Source: Segetibacter sp. 3557_3
GTDB lineage: Bacteria; Bacteroidota; Bacteroidia; Chitinophagales; Chitinophagaceae
DNA length: 64,000 bases
Direction: 5' to 3'
NCBI RefSeq assembly: GCF_004354985.1
Contig: NZ_SMSK01000010.1
Location: 156,686-220,685 of the forward strand
The notes below the pieces were generated by a model. That model was not told the DNA's origin, did not search any database, and was given only the letters and a program-made list of their open reading frames with translations. The translations under genes were made by a program, and so were the position numbers. Positions 1 to 8,720 of the stretch are shown piece after piece (the stretch's first letter is position 1; the number at the start of each line of letters is the position of its first letter).

Positions 1-2354
1 CGTTGATCCCGGCTAAACAAAGTGTTGGTGTTTAATGAGTCGGCCGGAAGTTTTGGCGAAGTAATTACGTCGCCCACAACCCTGGTACGATTGAAGTTTC
101 CGGCGAGGGTAATGTCTAATGTGCCTTTACCCATTTTATTATTACTGTTTGCTACGATGTCGAGACCTCGCGTGCGGGTGTTGATGGCATTAGAGAAAAA
201 TACAGCTGCGGTCACATCAGGAAAACTCGCCAGTAAGGTGGCAACTGTGGGATTGTTTTTGGTGAAACTACCGGAATACACGATTCGGTCTTTGATTTCT
301 ATCTGGTAGGCGTCAACAGTTACGCTTACACCGCGCACGGGTTTTGACGTAATACCCACGCTGTAATTGTTCGACCTTTCTGCCTTAAGCGAGGGGATAC
401 CAAACGCTTCCGCAACTGCGCTGTTATTGCGGAAAGTACCCTGCTGCACCGGCACCAACGAAGTTCCATTGCTGATAAAAACGGTGCTAACGGTACTGAA
501 ATAACGCTGGTGCATACTTGGTGCCCTAAAGCCATTACTAACGGTACCCCTTAGCGTGAAGGCATTAGATATCGTATACCGGGCGGAAACCTTACCGGCA
601 AAATTTCCACCAAAGTCGCTGTAGTCCTCGTACCGGCCTGCTACATTCACCAGGAACTTGTTGGTCAGGTCCGTCTCAATATCTACGTAACCAGCGGAAA
701 CATAACGGGTTTCATCAACCGCATTTGTTGGTTGAAAACCCGGGAAAACCTGGGCACCCCCGGCACGACCGCTTGCCGGATCATAGTTTGTGTAACTGGC
801 CTCTTCACCTTGCCTGATCTTGTAATTGTCGATCCTGAATTCACCCCCCAAACCAACGTTAAAAGATTTCAGGCCCAACTTTGTTCCAAAATCTTTTGCC
901 AGGTTTAAGTTGGCAGTATTTTGTGCAAACTGCAGTTTTCCTGCGTAAAAACGGGTTTGCGCATTAGCACCCAATGCAAACTGCGAAGCATTGTTGGTGT
1001 TGTCAATCATAAAGCGAAAAGAATTACTGCCGAAAGTATTGCTCAGGTCCCACTTCCAGCCATTCGTGGTTTCACCATCAACACCGGCCGAAACACTGTT
1101 GTCCCTGATTTCAGAATTGATTTGCGGTAGAAAGCCATCAGGATATAGATCTGCAATAACCTGGGCCGTTTGTTTGGGGTACCGGTAAAATCCTGCAGCA
1201 CTACCCTGCCGGTAATTGGTACCAGCGTTCAGGGTAAAATTGACCCTCTCAGAAATTGGCGCTCCTGCATTGATCATAAAGCCATAATTATCAACTGCGG
1301 AATTTCCCACTGCAAGGTTGTTTTTCCGGCTAAACCCGCGCTGCCTGATCAGATCGTTGTCGAGTCGAACAATACTGTCTCTAACGGATGGGGAGGCGCC
1401 GCCCGGCACATTGTAATAAACGGTGCCGGTAAAATCACCGGAGCGATTGGTTGCCTCTCTTGAACGCACATCTGCAAAAACATCAAAAAAGCCCTTTTTA
1501 CCAATCCGCCACCCATGATTAAGTGCAACACCCAACACCCTCCCATCACCCGCATATTGCTGACCTGCGTGCAGGTTGACATTTGTTTTGTTGTAGTCTT
1601 TCTTCAATACCAGGTTGATCACCCCGGCGATCGCATCCGAGCCGTACTGAGAGGACGCACCATCGCGCAACACTTCTATTTTCTCTATTGCAGAAGCAGG
1701 GATGCTATTAAGGTCTGTACCTACTGAGCCTCTTCCAATCGTTCCGTTTACATTTAACAATGCGGTATTGTGGCGGCGACGACCGTTAATCAGCACAAGC
1801 ACCTGGTCAGGACCCAATCCCCGTAAAGTAGCCGGGTCAATATGATCAGTTCCATCGGAAATGGTCTGCCGGGACGAATTAAAAGATGGTGCAACAAAGT
1901 TGATCATTTGGGTAGGTTCAACCTGCCCGGTTAGTATCAGTTCCCTGCTGGTAAATACATCCACAGGGGCAGTTGTTTGTGTATTGGTGCGGATGGTAGA
2001 TGATCTCGAGCCCAATACCGTTACCTGCTGCAACATTTGTTCTTTTTGAAGCGTAATGTCAAGGTCAACAGTTTGCCCGTTCGTTAACGTTACCGGACGC
2101 TGCTGCGAAACGTAACCAACATAACTGATTACTATGGTATAGCTGCCAGGCCGTACGCGTAACTCAAAATTGCCTGAACTGCCGGTACGGGTGCCGGCCT
2201 CACTACCCCTCAGGATTATGGTAGCACCTTCAAGCGGCTGGGTAGAGTCCTTTACGGTACCCCTGATAATTCCTTGCGCAAACGCACCGAGCGTACAAAA
2301 CAAAGCCGCGGCAAATAAGCCTGTGAAACGCATGGTTGAGGCGAATTTTCTCAT
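1..2354 (-). CDS. TonB-dependent outer-membrane receptor, 3' end outside the window
   Basis: The minus strand stays open from an ATG at 2354 to the window edge (784 codons plus two bases), so the C-terminal part of the barrel is missing. The protein starts with a signal peptide (MRKFASTMRF, then a hydrophobic run ending at AFAQ). A carboxypeptidase-regulatory-like beta-sandwich follows at about residues 25-105 (IIRGTVKDSTQPLEGATI). Then comes a plug domain with VLVLINGRRRH and IEKIEVLRDGASSQYGSDAI, the usual plug signature, and a beta-barrel rich in aromatic and Asn/Gly residues. Such receptors import ligands across the outer membrane with TonB energy; the ligand cannot be read from the sequence. 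It lacks the extended SusC architecture and has no SusD partner on the visible side, so it is more likely an iron-complex or small-molecule receptor. It diverges from the gamma-glutamyltransferase gene over 259 bp. Confidence 0.9.
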   Translation of the reverse strand, partial: MRKFASTMRFTGLFAAALFCTLGAFAQGIIRGTVKDSTQPLEGATIILRGSEAGTRTGSSGNFELRVRPGSYTIVISYVGYVSQQRPVTLTNGQTVDLDITLQKEQMLQQVTVLGSRSSTIRTNTQTTAPVDVFTSRELILTGQVEPTQMINFVAPSFNSSRQTISDGTDHIDPATLRGLGPDQVLVLINGRRRHNTALLNVNGTIGRGSVGTDLNSIPASAIEKIEVLRDGASSQYGSDAIAGVINLVLKKDYNKTNVNLHAGQQYAGDGRVLGVALNHGWRIGKKGFFDVFADVRSREATNRSGDFTGTVYYNVPGGASPSVRDSIVRLDNDLIRQRGFSRKNNLAVGNSAVDNYGFMINAGAPISERVNFTLNAGTNYRQGSAAGFYRYPKQTAQVIADLYPDGFLPQINSEIRDNSVSAGVDGETTNGWKWDLSNTFGSNSFRFMIDNTNNASQFALGANAQTRFYAGKLQFAQNTANLNLAKDFGTKLGLKSFNVGLGGEFRIDNYKIRQGEEASYTNYDPASGRAGGAQVFPGFQPTNAVDETRYVSAGYVDIETDLTNKFLVNVAGRYEDYSDFGGNFAGKVSARYTISNAFTLRGTVSNGFRAPSMHQRYFSTVSTVFISNGTSLVPVQQGTFRNNSAVAEAFGIPSLKAERSNNYSVGITSKPVRGVSVTVDAYQIEIKDRIVYSGSFTKNNPTVATLLASFPDVTAAVFFSNAINTRTRGLDIVANSNNKMGKGTLDITLAGNFNRTRVVGDVITSPKLPADSLNTNTLFSRDQ

Positions 2355-2613
2355 GATGTTGATTTATGGATAGATAGGAGATGTTGAAGTTTGTAAAAAT
2401 AGGGCTCAACGTTCCTGTTGCAATATTAGCTAAGCCAAGTTGAATTAAAGAAACGCTGTTTAGGTGTTCAAATTTTTTGACAGATTATCCCGAACATGCA
2501 AATATAAACGGCTCATCCCGGCAGCTGCAGCAAGGCAAAGAGACACAACAGCACCTTGAAGTTCGCAGGACCCGGGCTGCTCCGGATTGATTAGAAAAAC
2601 ATAATTTGCCCTT

Positions 2614-4341
2614 ATGAAGTTTAATAACTGCTGGTCCTATACGATCTTTTTTTTGCTGCCGTGTTTTTGCAGCGCCCAGTCTTTTGTCGGCGCCGGAAAA
2701 GCCGTCGACCCCTACCAGCTGAATATTGTGAAAGAACAGCAGTATAGCAGCGGAGCAGTTGTATCGGCTCACCCGATTGCAAGCCGGGTAGGCGCGGAGG
2801 TGCTGAAGATGGGGGGAAATGCTATTGACGCCGGCATAGCAACCCAGCTTGCTTTGGCTGTTGTTTACCCCGGTGCGGGCAACATTGGAGGTGGCGGCTT
2901 CCTTGTAGCCAAAATGAAAGGTGCAAAGGCTATAGCCCTGGACTACCGCGAGACGGCTCCCGGCAAGTCCGGCAGGGACATGTACCTCGACGCAAACGGG
3001 AGGGCACAAACCGACCTTTCTCAAAATGGTCACCTGGCCTCAGGTGTTCCGGGTACCGTTGCAGGACTTTTCGCCAGTATGAAGTGGGCAAAACTTCCTT
3101 TCAAAACACTGATTGCACCTGCTATATTACTGGCGGAAAATGGATTTTGCCTTACTGCCGGGGAGGCAGAAAAATTGAATGACCGTGCGGGAAGTTTTAA
3201 AAAGTATAATACCGTACTACCGGTGTTTGTTCAAAAAAGATGGAAGAAGGGAGATACCCTGTTTCAAAAAGACCTCGCAAAAACGTTGCGGCGCATCAGC
3301 GATAAAGGAAGCGCCGGCTTTTACGAAGGAGAGACAGCCCGCCTGATTGTAGCTGAAATGCAGCGTGGCAAAGGTGTTATTACCCTCAACGATCTGAAAT
3401 CGTATCGCGCCAAAGAACGACCGGCGCTTATTTTTAATTACAAAGGGCATGAAGTTATCACAATGCCTCCGCCCAGTAGTGGTGGTGTACTGTTGATGCA
3501 AATGTTGAAGATGGTTGAAAAGCGCCCCCTTGCGGGTTATGGCTTTCAAACCGCGAAAAGTGTTCAGCTGATGACCGAGGTAGAAAGACGCGCTTATGCC
3601 GACAGGGCCGAGCACCTCGGCGATCCTGATTTCTGGAAGGTTCCCGTTAGCACGATTACCAGCGACCGGTACCTGGCTAAAAGAATGCTGGATTACGACA
3701 GCACAAAGGCGGGCAGCAGCGCTGCGATAGGTGCAGGAACAGTTGAGAGCCTTGAAACCACCCATATCAGTATCATGGATAGATGGGGCAACATGGTTTC
3801 TATTACCACAACCCTAAACGGAACGTTTGGAAGCAAAACTGTTGTTGGTGGAGCGGGTTTTCTTTTGAATAATGAGATGGACGACTTTAGCCTGAAACCA
3901 GGCGTTCCGAACATGTATGGTGCCGTGGGCGGCGAGGCAAACGCGATTGCACCACGCAAACGTATGCTAAGCTCTATGTCGCCAACGATTTTATTAAAGA
4001 ATGGAGAACCGTATGTGGTGGTCGGCACTCCCGGTGGCACCACTATCCCAACTTCCGTTTTCCAAACTATCATCAACCTGGTAGATTTCAAAATGTCGCC
4101 TGCGGATGCGGTCAACAAACCGAAGTTTCACCACCAGTGGTTGCCCGATGAGCTGCAGGTAGAAGAAGGGTTTAGCCCAGAGGTGAGGAAAACACTTGAG
4201 CAAATGGGCTATACCGTAAAAACGTACGGGGTCACGGGTTATGCCTCAACCATCGGCAGGGTTGAGCTGATCCTGTACGACAAGGGAAAGCTGGTTGCCG
4301 TAGGCGACTACCGCGGCGATGACTCTGTGTCCGGCTATTAA
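2614..4341 (+). CDS. ggt: Gamma-glutamyltransferase / glutathione hydrolase proenzyme
   Basis: This is a 575-residue protein with an N-terminal export signal (hydrophobic run around residues 8-22 ending CFCSAQ), so it should act in the periplasm. It matches the family along its whole length: the large subunit has GGNAIDAGIA and GAGNIGGGGF, and the autoprocessing site is TTHIS at residues 382-386, where Thr382 would become the N-terminal nucleophile of the small subunit. Downstream, LLNNEMDDFS, GTPGGTT and FHHQWLPDEL are the conserved substrate-pocket blocks. The enzyme cleaves gamma-glutamyl bonds of glutathione and related amides and can transfer the glutamyl group. Length is normal for the family. 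The gene stands alone; downstream is a repeat-filled gap, and upstream a receptor is transcribed in the opposite direction. Confidence 0.95.
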   Translation: MKFNNCWSYTIFFLLPCFCSAQSFVGAGKAVDPYQLNIVKEQQYSSGAVVSAHPIASRVGAEVLKMGGNAIDAGIATQLALAVVYPGAGNIGGGGFLVAKMKGAKAIALDYRETAPGKSGRDMYLDANGRAQTDLSQNGHLASGVPGTVAGLFASMKWAKLPFKTLIAPAILLAENGFCLTAGEAEKLNDRAGSFKKYNTVLPVFVQKRWKKGDTLFQKDLAKTLRRISDKGSAGFYEGETARLIVAEMQRGKGVITLNDLKSYRAKERPALIFNYKGHEVITMPPPSSGGVLLMQMLKMVEKRPLAGYGFQTAKSVQLMTEVERRAYADRAEHLGDPDFWKVPVSTITSDRYLAKRMLDYDSTKAGSSAAIGAGTVESLETTHISIMDRWGNMVSITTTLNGTFGSKTVVGGAGFLLNNEMDDFSLKPGVPNMYGAVGGEANAIAPRKRMLSSMSPTILLKNGEPYVVVGTPGGTTIPTSVFQTIINLVDFKMSPADAVNKPKFHHQWLPDELQVEEGFSPEVRKTLEQMGYTVKTYGVTGYASTIGRVELILYDKGKLVAVGDYRGDDSVSGY

Positions 4342-4380
4342 CCTGATGAACGGATTACGAATTAGCGGATTGACGAATTA

Positions 4381-4998
4381 AACGCCAACCGCGTCTATTG
4401 TTTTGCAATAACTCAAAGCTGGGCAGGAGTCAGTTTTTCATTTTACATTTTGCATTTTTTATTTTCTTCAACCGCAGAGGGAAATGGATTTGCGGATTAC
4501 GAATTCACGGATTGCGGATTGAACGCCAACCGCGTCTGTTGTTTTGCAATTACTTAAAGCCACGCAGGAGTCCAGTTTTACATTTTACATTTTGCATTTC
4601 TCATTTTCTTCAGCCGCAGCGAACGGGAGAAGCGGAGGTTGGCGCATAGGAATTTTCGAATTTCGAATTAGCGAATTGGCGGATTGCGGATTGAACGCCA
4701 ACCGCGTCTGTTGTTTTGCAAATAATTTAAGCCGGGCAGGAGTCCAGTTTTTCATTCTACATTTTGCATTGTTCATTTTCTTCAGCCGCAGAGGGAAATG
4801 GATTTGCGGATTACGAATTGGCGGATTGCGGATTGAATGCCAACCACGTCTGTTGTTTTGAAATAACTTAAAGCCGGGGAGGAGTCCAGTTTTTCATTTT
4901 ACATTTTGCATTTTTTATTTTCTTCAGCCGCAGAGAACGGGAGAAGCAGAGCTTGGCGCAGAGGGAAACGGATTTGCGGATGGTGGATTAGCGAATAA
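4381..4998. repeat. Tandem array of four imperfect 141-172-bp units
   Basis: Units begin at 4381, 4522, 4694 and 4836. Each starts with AA(C/T)GCCAACC(G/A)CGTCT, continues with a TTTTGCAA tract, GGCAGGAGTC, a run of ATTTTACATTTTGCATTT type, TTCTTCAGCCGCAG, and ends in copies of GCGGATT. Units 2 and 4 carry an additional GAACGGGAGAAGC segment, which explains their greater length. Small open frames across the array repeat the same peptide in shifted frames and look like translations of the repeat, not genes. Confidence 0.85.
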
Positions 4999-5071
4999 TG
5001 ATTTGGAAAGCATAGGCTGAGCGTTAGTCCAAAATACACTTTAATGCCATCATTTATTAATTATTCATTGT

Positions 5072-5196
5072 TCAATGTCGTTTAGTTAAGCCACCTGTTG
5101 TTTGATTTTTTCAATAGTGATATGCAGTACAAGAGTGCGACGCAACGATTTACAATTTAAATTCCGGAGCTGGGTCCAAAAAAATTCTTAACTAAA
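5072..5196 (+). repeat. MITE-like element, copy 1
   Basis: The element is about 125 bp long. It has inverted ends TTTAGTTAAG (5081-5090) and CTTAACTAAA (5187-5196), and a shared core GTACAAGAGTGCGACGCAAC followed by GGGTCCAAA. The same ends and core recur at 15447-15582, and the core recurs at 15664-15744, 29945-30092 and 63805-63930. No open frame is present, so any movement would need a transposase encoded elsewhere. Confidence 0.7.
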
Positions 5197-5245
5197 AAAG
5201 TCGCGATCAGTTGGGAAAATCGATCTCGTAAAGGCTCGTTCAGCT

Positions 5246-5386
5246 TTTCAACTTATCAACCATTCAACTTATCAACCTTCTTCCTTAACACCAAACACCT
5301 TATACCCAATACCCTCTGCCTCTAACCATTTCTGCCGTCAAAAATGGTTTTAACTTATCAACCATTCAACTTATCTACTAATCAAC
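5246..5386. repeat. Degenerate CAACTTATCAACC word repeats
   Basis: This part of the gap upstream of the DUF2130 gene holds several copies of CAACTTATCAACC and CCATTCAACTTATC, with intervening CCAATACCC words. The same words form the array at 38398-38461 and recur inside the 60288-61372 array. A TATTTTTG word at 5459-5466, 15 bp before the DUF2130 start, could be the -7 element of a promoter, but no matching -33 element is visible. Confidence 0.6.
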
Positions 5387-5480
5387 CTTCTTCCCCAATA
5401 CCCAATCACCCTCTCCATTCCTATCTAAAAATCTCGATTTTCTTTTCAACTGATCGCTTATTTTTGCCAAAATCTTTAGC

Positions 5481-6755
5481 ATGGAAGTTTTGAAAGTGAG
5501 TTGCCCGCAGTGCCAGCACAAGTTTGAACCAGGTGGGGCATTTATGAAGGACTATGAAACACTCGCCCGTCAGAAGATGGCTGCCGAATGGCAGAAACTT
5601 AAAGCAGAAGTAGAAAAAGATAAAGCAAGCATACAACAGCAAAAAGAATTGCTTGCCCAGCAACAACAGCAACAGGAACAAGAGGTACAGCTTCGGCTCA
5701 CCAAAGAACGCCAAAAGCTGGAAGCCCAGCTACAGGAAAGCATCCGCAGGTCGGTTGCTTCAGATTATGAAAATAAGTTACGCATGCTGGAAAGCAGTTG
5801 CGCCGAAGGTGAGGAAAAGCTGAAAGAAGCCCGCAAGAAAGAACTTGATTTCCTGCAAAAAGAGCAATCACTCAAAAACCGTGAAGCCGAACTGGAACTT
5901 AATCTCCAAAAGCGGTTAAACGAGGAAAGGGAAAAACTTTCCAGCGAAATCAGGGGTATAGAAAACCAGAAACTACAACAACAAGAGTCGGAATTCCGGA
6001 TGAAGCTTGCAGAGAAAGAAAAGCAGCTGGAGGACCAGAAGAAACTTGCAGAGGAAATGCGGCGCAAAGCAGAACAGGGCAGTATGCAGCTGCAGGGCGA
6101 AGTACAGGAACTGTTGCTTGAAGATATTCTCCGCACGGGCTTTCCGTTTGATAAGGTCGTGCCCGTAGGCAAGGGGGTTCGTGGCGCCGATTGTATGCAA
6201 ATCGTTTGTAATCCATTCGGCAGCGAATGTGGCAAAATCATTTACGAGTCGAAGCGAACAAACAACTTCTCGCATGACTGGATAGATAAATTAAAAGCCG
6301 ACATGCGCTCACAAGGTGCCGACATTGCCGTAATTGTTACCCAAACGATGCCCAGAGATATGGAGCGGTTTGGTGAGAAAGAGGGGGTATACGTATGCTC
6401 GTTTAACGAAGTCAGGAGTTTGTCGATGGTGTTGCGCACAAGCATTCTAAAGGTATTCCAACTTACCAAAAACCAGGAGAATAAGGGTGATAAAATGCAC
6501 TTGTTATATGACTACCTCACCAGCAACGAATTTGCGGAACAGTGGAAGGCAATAAGAGAGGGCTTTATGCACATGCGGCTAAGCATTCAAAAAGAACGGG
6601 AAGCAATGGAAAGGCTATGGAAATCGAGGGAAAAACAACTCGAAAAAGTATTGCTGAATGCGGCCCATATCCGGGGATCGATAGAAGGGATCGCCGGCTC
6701 CGATGCGGTGAATATGAGCCTGCTGGAAGACAATGATACGTTGCTACTGGATTAA
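5481..6755 (+). CDS. DUF2130 family coiled-coil protein
   Basis: The protein has 424 residues. It begins with a CPQCQHKF segment (a possible half zinc ribbon), then a long Gln/Glu/Lys-rich coiled coil at about residues 25-205. A DUF2130 domain follows at about 205-345 (EDILRTGFPFDKV, then GKIIYESKRTNNF, then DIAVIVTQTMP). A second helical segment closes the protein. The DUF2130 function is not established. The acidic residue followed by IIYESK is reminiscent of the E-x-K part of PD-(D/E)XK nuclease folds, which is inference only. No signal peptide is present, so it is cytoplasmic. It ends 17 bp from the convergent PAS gene and has no operon partner. Confidence 0.85.
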   Translation: MEVLKVSCPQCQHKFEPGGAFMKDYETLARQKMAAEWQKLKAEVEKDKASIQQQKELLAQQQQQQEQEVQLRLTKERQKLEAQLQESIRRSVASDYENKLRMLESSCAEGEEKLKEARKKELDFLQKEQSLKNREAELELNLQKRLNEEREKLSSEIRGIENQKLQQQESEFRMKLAEKEKQLEDQKKLAEEMRRKAEQGSMQLQGEVQELLLEDILRTGFPFDKVVPVGKGVRGADCMQIVCNPFGSECGKIIYESKRTNNFSHDWIDKLKADMRSQGADIAVIVTQTMPRDMERFGEKEGVYVCSFNEVRSLSMVLRTSILKVFQLTKNQENKGDKMHLLYDYLTSNEFAEQWKAIREGFMHMRLSIQKEREAMERLWKSREKQLEKVLLNAAHIRGSIEGIAGSDAVNMSLLEDNDTLLLD

Positions 6756-6772
6756 TCTATGTTTCGATAGGT

Positions 6773-8467
6773 TTAATTCAGGGCATTCCGGAGAACGGAC
6801 CGGCTGGTATACGAAGTGATTTTTCTTATGATGTTGTCGAGCCTGGTAGCAGATTGCTGTAGTTTTTCAACAAGCAGCTTGTTTTCGGTTGCAACCCGGT
6901 TATCGAAATCGAAGAGTTGGGTAAGCCCCAGTATGTTTGCTACAGGAACACGCACTTCGTGTGATTGTATCCAGGCAATTTTTCGCAATTGTTCGTTTTG
7001 TTTTTGAATAAGCTTAAGCTGTGTATGTTGCTCCGTAACGTTTCTTAAAAAGCAACTGATCCCGATTACCGTTCCGAAGCGATCTACTATAGGGTTGAAG
7101 CTTACCTCTTCGTAAAGGTCCTCTTCTCCCTGTTCTTTTTTCACAACTATTTTGTAAGCCTCTCCCGCAAATGCCCGGTCATAATATCCTTTCCAGGTAT
7201 GGTAAAGTATTTTGTCGAAGTCGGCTGCGGTGATGTTTTGCACGGGTTTTCCGGTAAGGGTTGAAACACGATCCCAAAAAGCATTGTTCGCGGTAATTAC
7301 ATTGTGCTCACGATCAATTGACCAGATCATGTCTTTGGTATTATTGATGATTGCCCGCAGCTTTTGCCCTTCATTAAATATCTCCTCCCCCGTTTTTTTC
7401 TGCTGCGTAATGTCAACAAGATAAACCGACATCCCACCATTCGTTGGATAGGCATTTGCGGAAACCCAGAGGTCAAACAAGGGGTAGTATTCTTCAAACT
7501 GCACCTTTACCTTGTCGTTCATCGCACGATTATATGCATCATAAAACTTCAGGTTTTTTATATCAGGAAACACCTCGTAAACATTTCTTCCAAGTACTTC
7601 TTCAGCCGTTTTGCGGAACAATTTTTCGCAAGGTTTATTAACATAGGTAAACTTCCATGTTTTGTCCAGCGCAAAAAAGGCGTCGGTGATACTATCGAGC
7701 ATCATGCATTTCTCTTTTTCTCTTTCCGCAAGCTCTTGCTCAACCCTAACCTTCTTATCAATATTAAGCGACATAACTACGATTGCTTCCTTCCCATTAA
7801 ACGATGTTGTATGCGCAAAAACATGAACAAATAAGATTTTTCCTGCTTTGTTCACGTGTCGCCACCGACCAAAATCATGATAATGCGCCGGCAAATCCAC
7901 GTTAGCTTCCCGGAAGAGAACACTATCTTCCTTGGGCCGTATATCCAAACAGGTCATGGTAAGAAACTGTTCCCTGCTGTAACCATATTGTACCATCGCT
8001 GCGTTATTCACTTCCAGGAAACGAAAGGTATCCTTTTCATAAATAAACATTGGAGCGGGATTGTCATGAAAGAGGAGATCATGATCATTGTCTTTGCGCT
8101 TTCGCTCGATTGCGTGCAAGATCGATTTTGCCAGTAGTTCCGGAGAGATTTCGTTGTATGCCAGGCAATCCTGCGCACCTTGCCTGATCGCTGATAGCCC
8201 CTCTTCGTCAGCGGAAGATTCTGCAAGCACGATAATCGGCAGGTAAGGAAAGAGCTGATGTATTTTTCCGAGGGTATCCGCCGGAGTCGAGTCAGCAAGC
8301 TCCAATTCAGTAAAGACCAAACTTACTGTTGTGCTATTTAAGCGGCTTACCGCATCAATACTATCGCACACGATTATTTCATCGGGTTGATAACCGGCCT
8401 CGTACAAGCCTGGCAACACCTGTTTAATACGACTCAACTTTCCTCCGATCAGTAGTAGCTTCAGCAC
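6773..8467 (-). CDS. Pseudo-receiver / multi-PAS protein with H-box but no ATPase domain
   Basis: From the GTG at 8467 the protein is 564 residues; an upstream in-frame GTG at 8524 would add 19 residues, but the inner start has GAGGTGG 12-13 nt before it and begins at the first receiver strand. Residues 1-120 fold like a receiver but lack its chemistry: Gly-Gly replaces the acidic pair, Glu54 sits at the phospho-Asp position, and the usual Lys is Asn. Three PAS segments follow (about 130-240, 255-370 and 375-490), with PAS-type words such as DAFFALD, GRNVYEVFPD and DMIWSIDREH. The C-terminus has a His-kinase dimerisation helix with SHEVRVP (His503) and stops 61 residues later. No HATPase domain is encoded here. 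It may sense a signal and act through a partner kinase; this is inference. Confidence 0.82.
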   Translation of the reverse strand: MLKLLLIGGKLSRIKQVLPGLYEAGYQPDEIIVCDSIDAVSRLNSTTVSLVFTELELADSTPADTLGKIHQLFPYLPIIVLAESSADEEGLSAIRQGAQDCLAYNEISPELLAKSILHAIERKRKDNDHDLLFHDNPAPMFIYEKDTFRFLEVNNAAMVQYGYSREQFLTMTCLDIRPKEDSVLFREANVDLPAHYHDFGRWRHVNKAGKILFVHVFAHTTSFNGKEAIVVMSLNIDKKVRVEQELAEREKEKCMMLDSITDAFFALDKTWKFTYVNKPCEKLFRKTAEEVLGRNVYEVFPDIKNLKFYDAYNRAMNDKVKVQFEEYYPLFDLWVSANAYPTNGGMSVYLVDITQQKKTGEEIFNEGQKLRAIINNTKDMIWSIDREHNVITANNAFWDRVSTLTGKPVQNITAADFDKILYHTWKGYYDRAFAGEAYKIVVKKEQGEEDLYEEVSFNPIVDRFGTVIGISCFLRNVTEQHTQLKLIQKQNEQLRKIAWIQSHEVRVPVANILGLTQLFDFDNRVATENKLLVEKLQQSATRLDNIIRKITSYTSRSVLRNALN

Positions 8468-8720
8468 ATCGATAGATTTACCACCTCTGAACGAAACCAA
8501 CAGGGTATATATTGCAGACTGCACGGGTAAGCAGGTTTAGCTCATGAGCAGAACGCATCTAAGTATCAACTTATAAGGACAGCTTTTATAATTTCCTGCA
8601 TCCGCCGGAATGCTTAGGTAAATAACCCATTCTTTTAAGCAAAGAATTCTTCCTGATAACGTGCCTATTTTGAAGTGATTTGCAGCTTCAATACCCGGGG
8701 AAGCGCGCGCGATAACATGG

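Noticed and set aside
4398..4861. Two overlapping open frames rich in Phe and Ile
   Set aside because: They translate the ATTTTACATTTT tracts and AATCCGC words of the 4381-4998 array in shifted frames.
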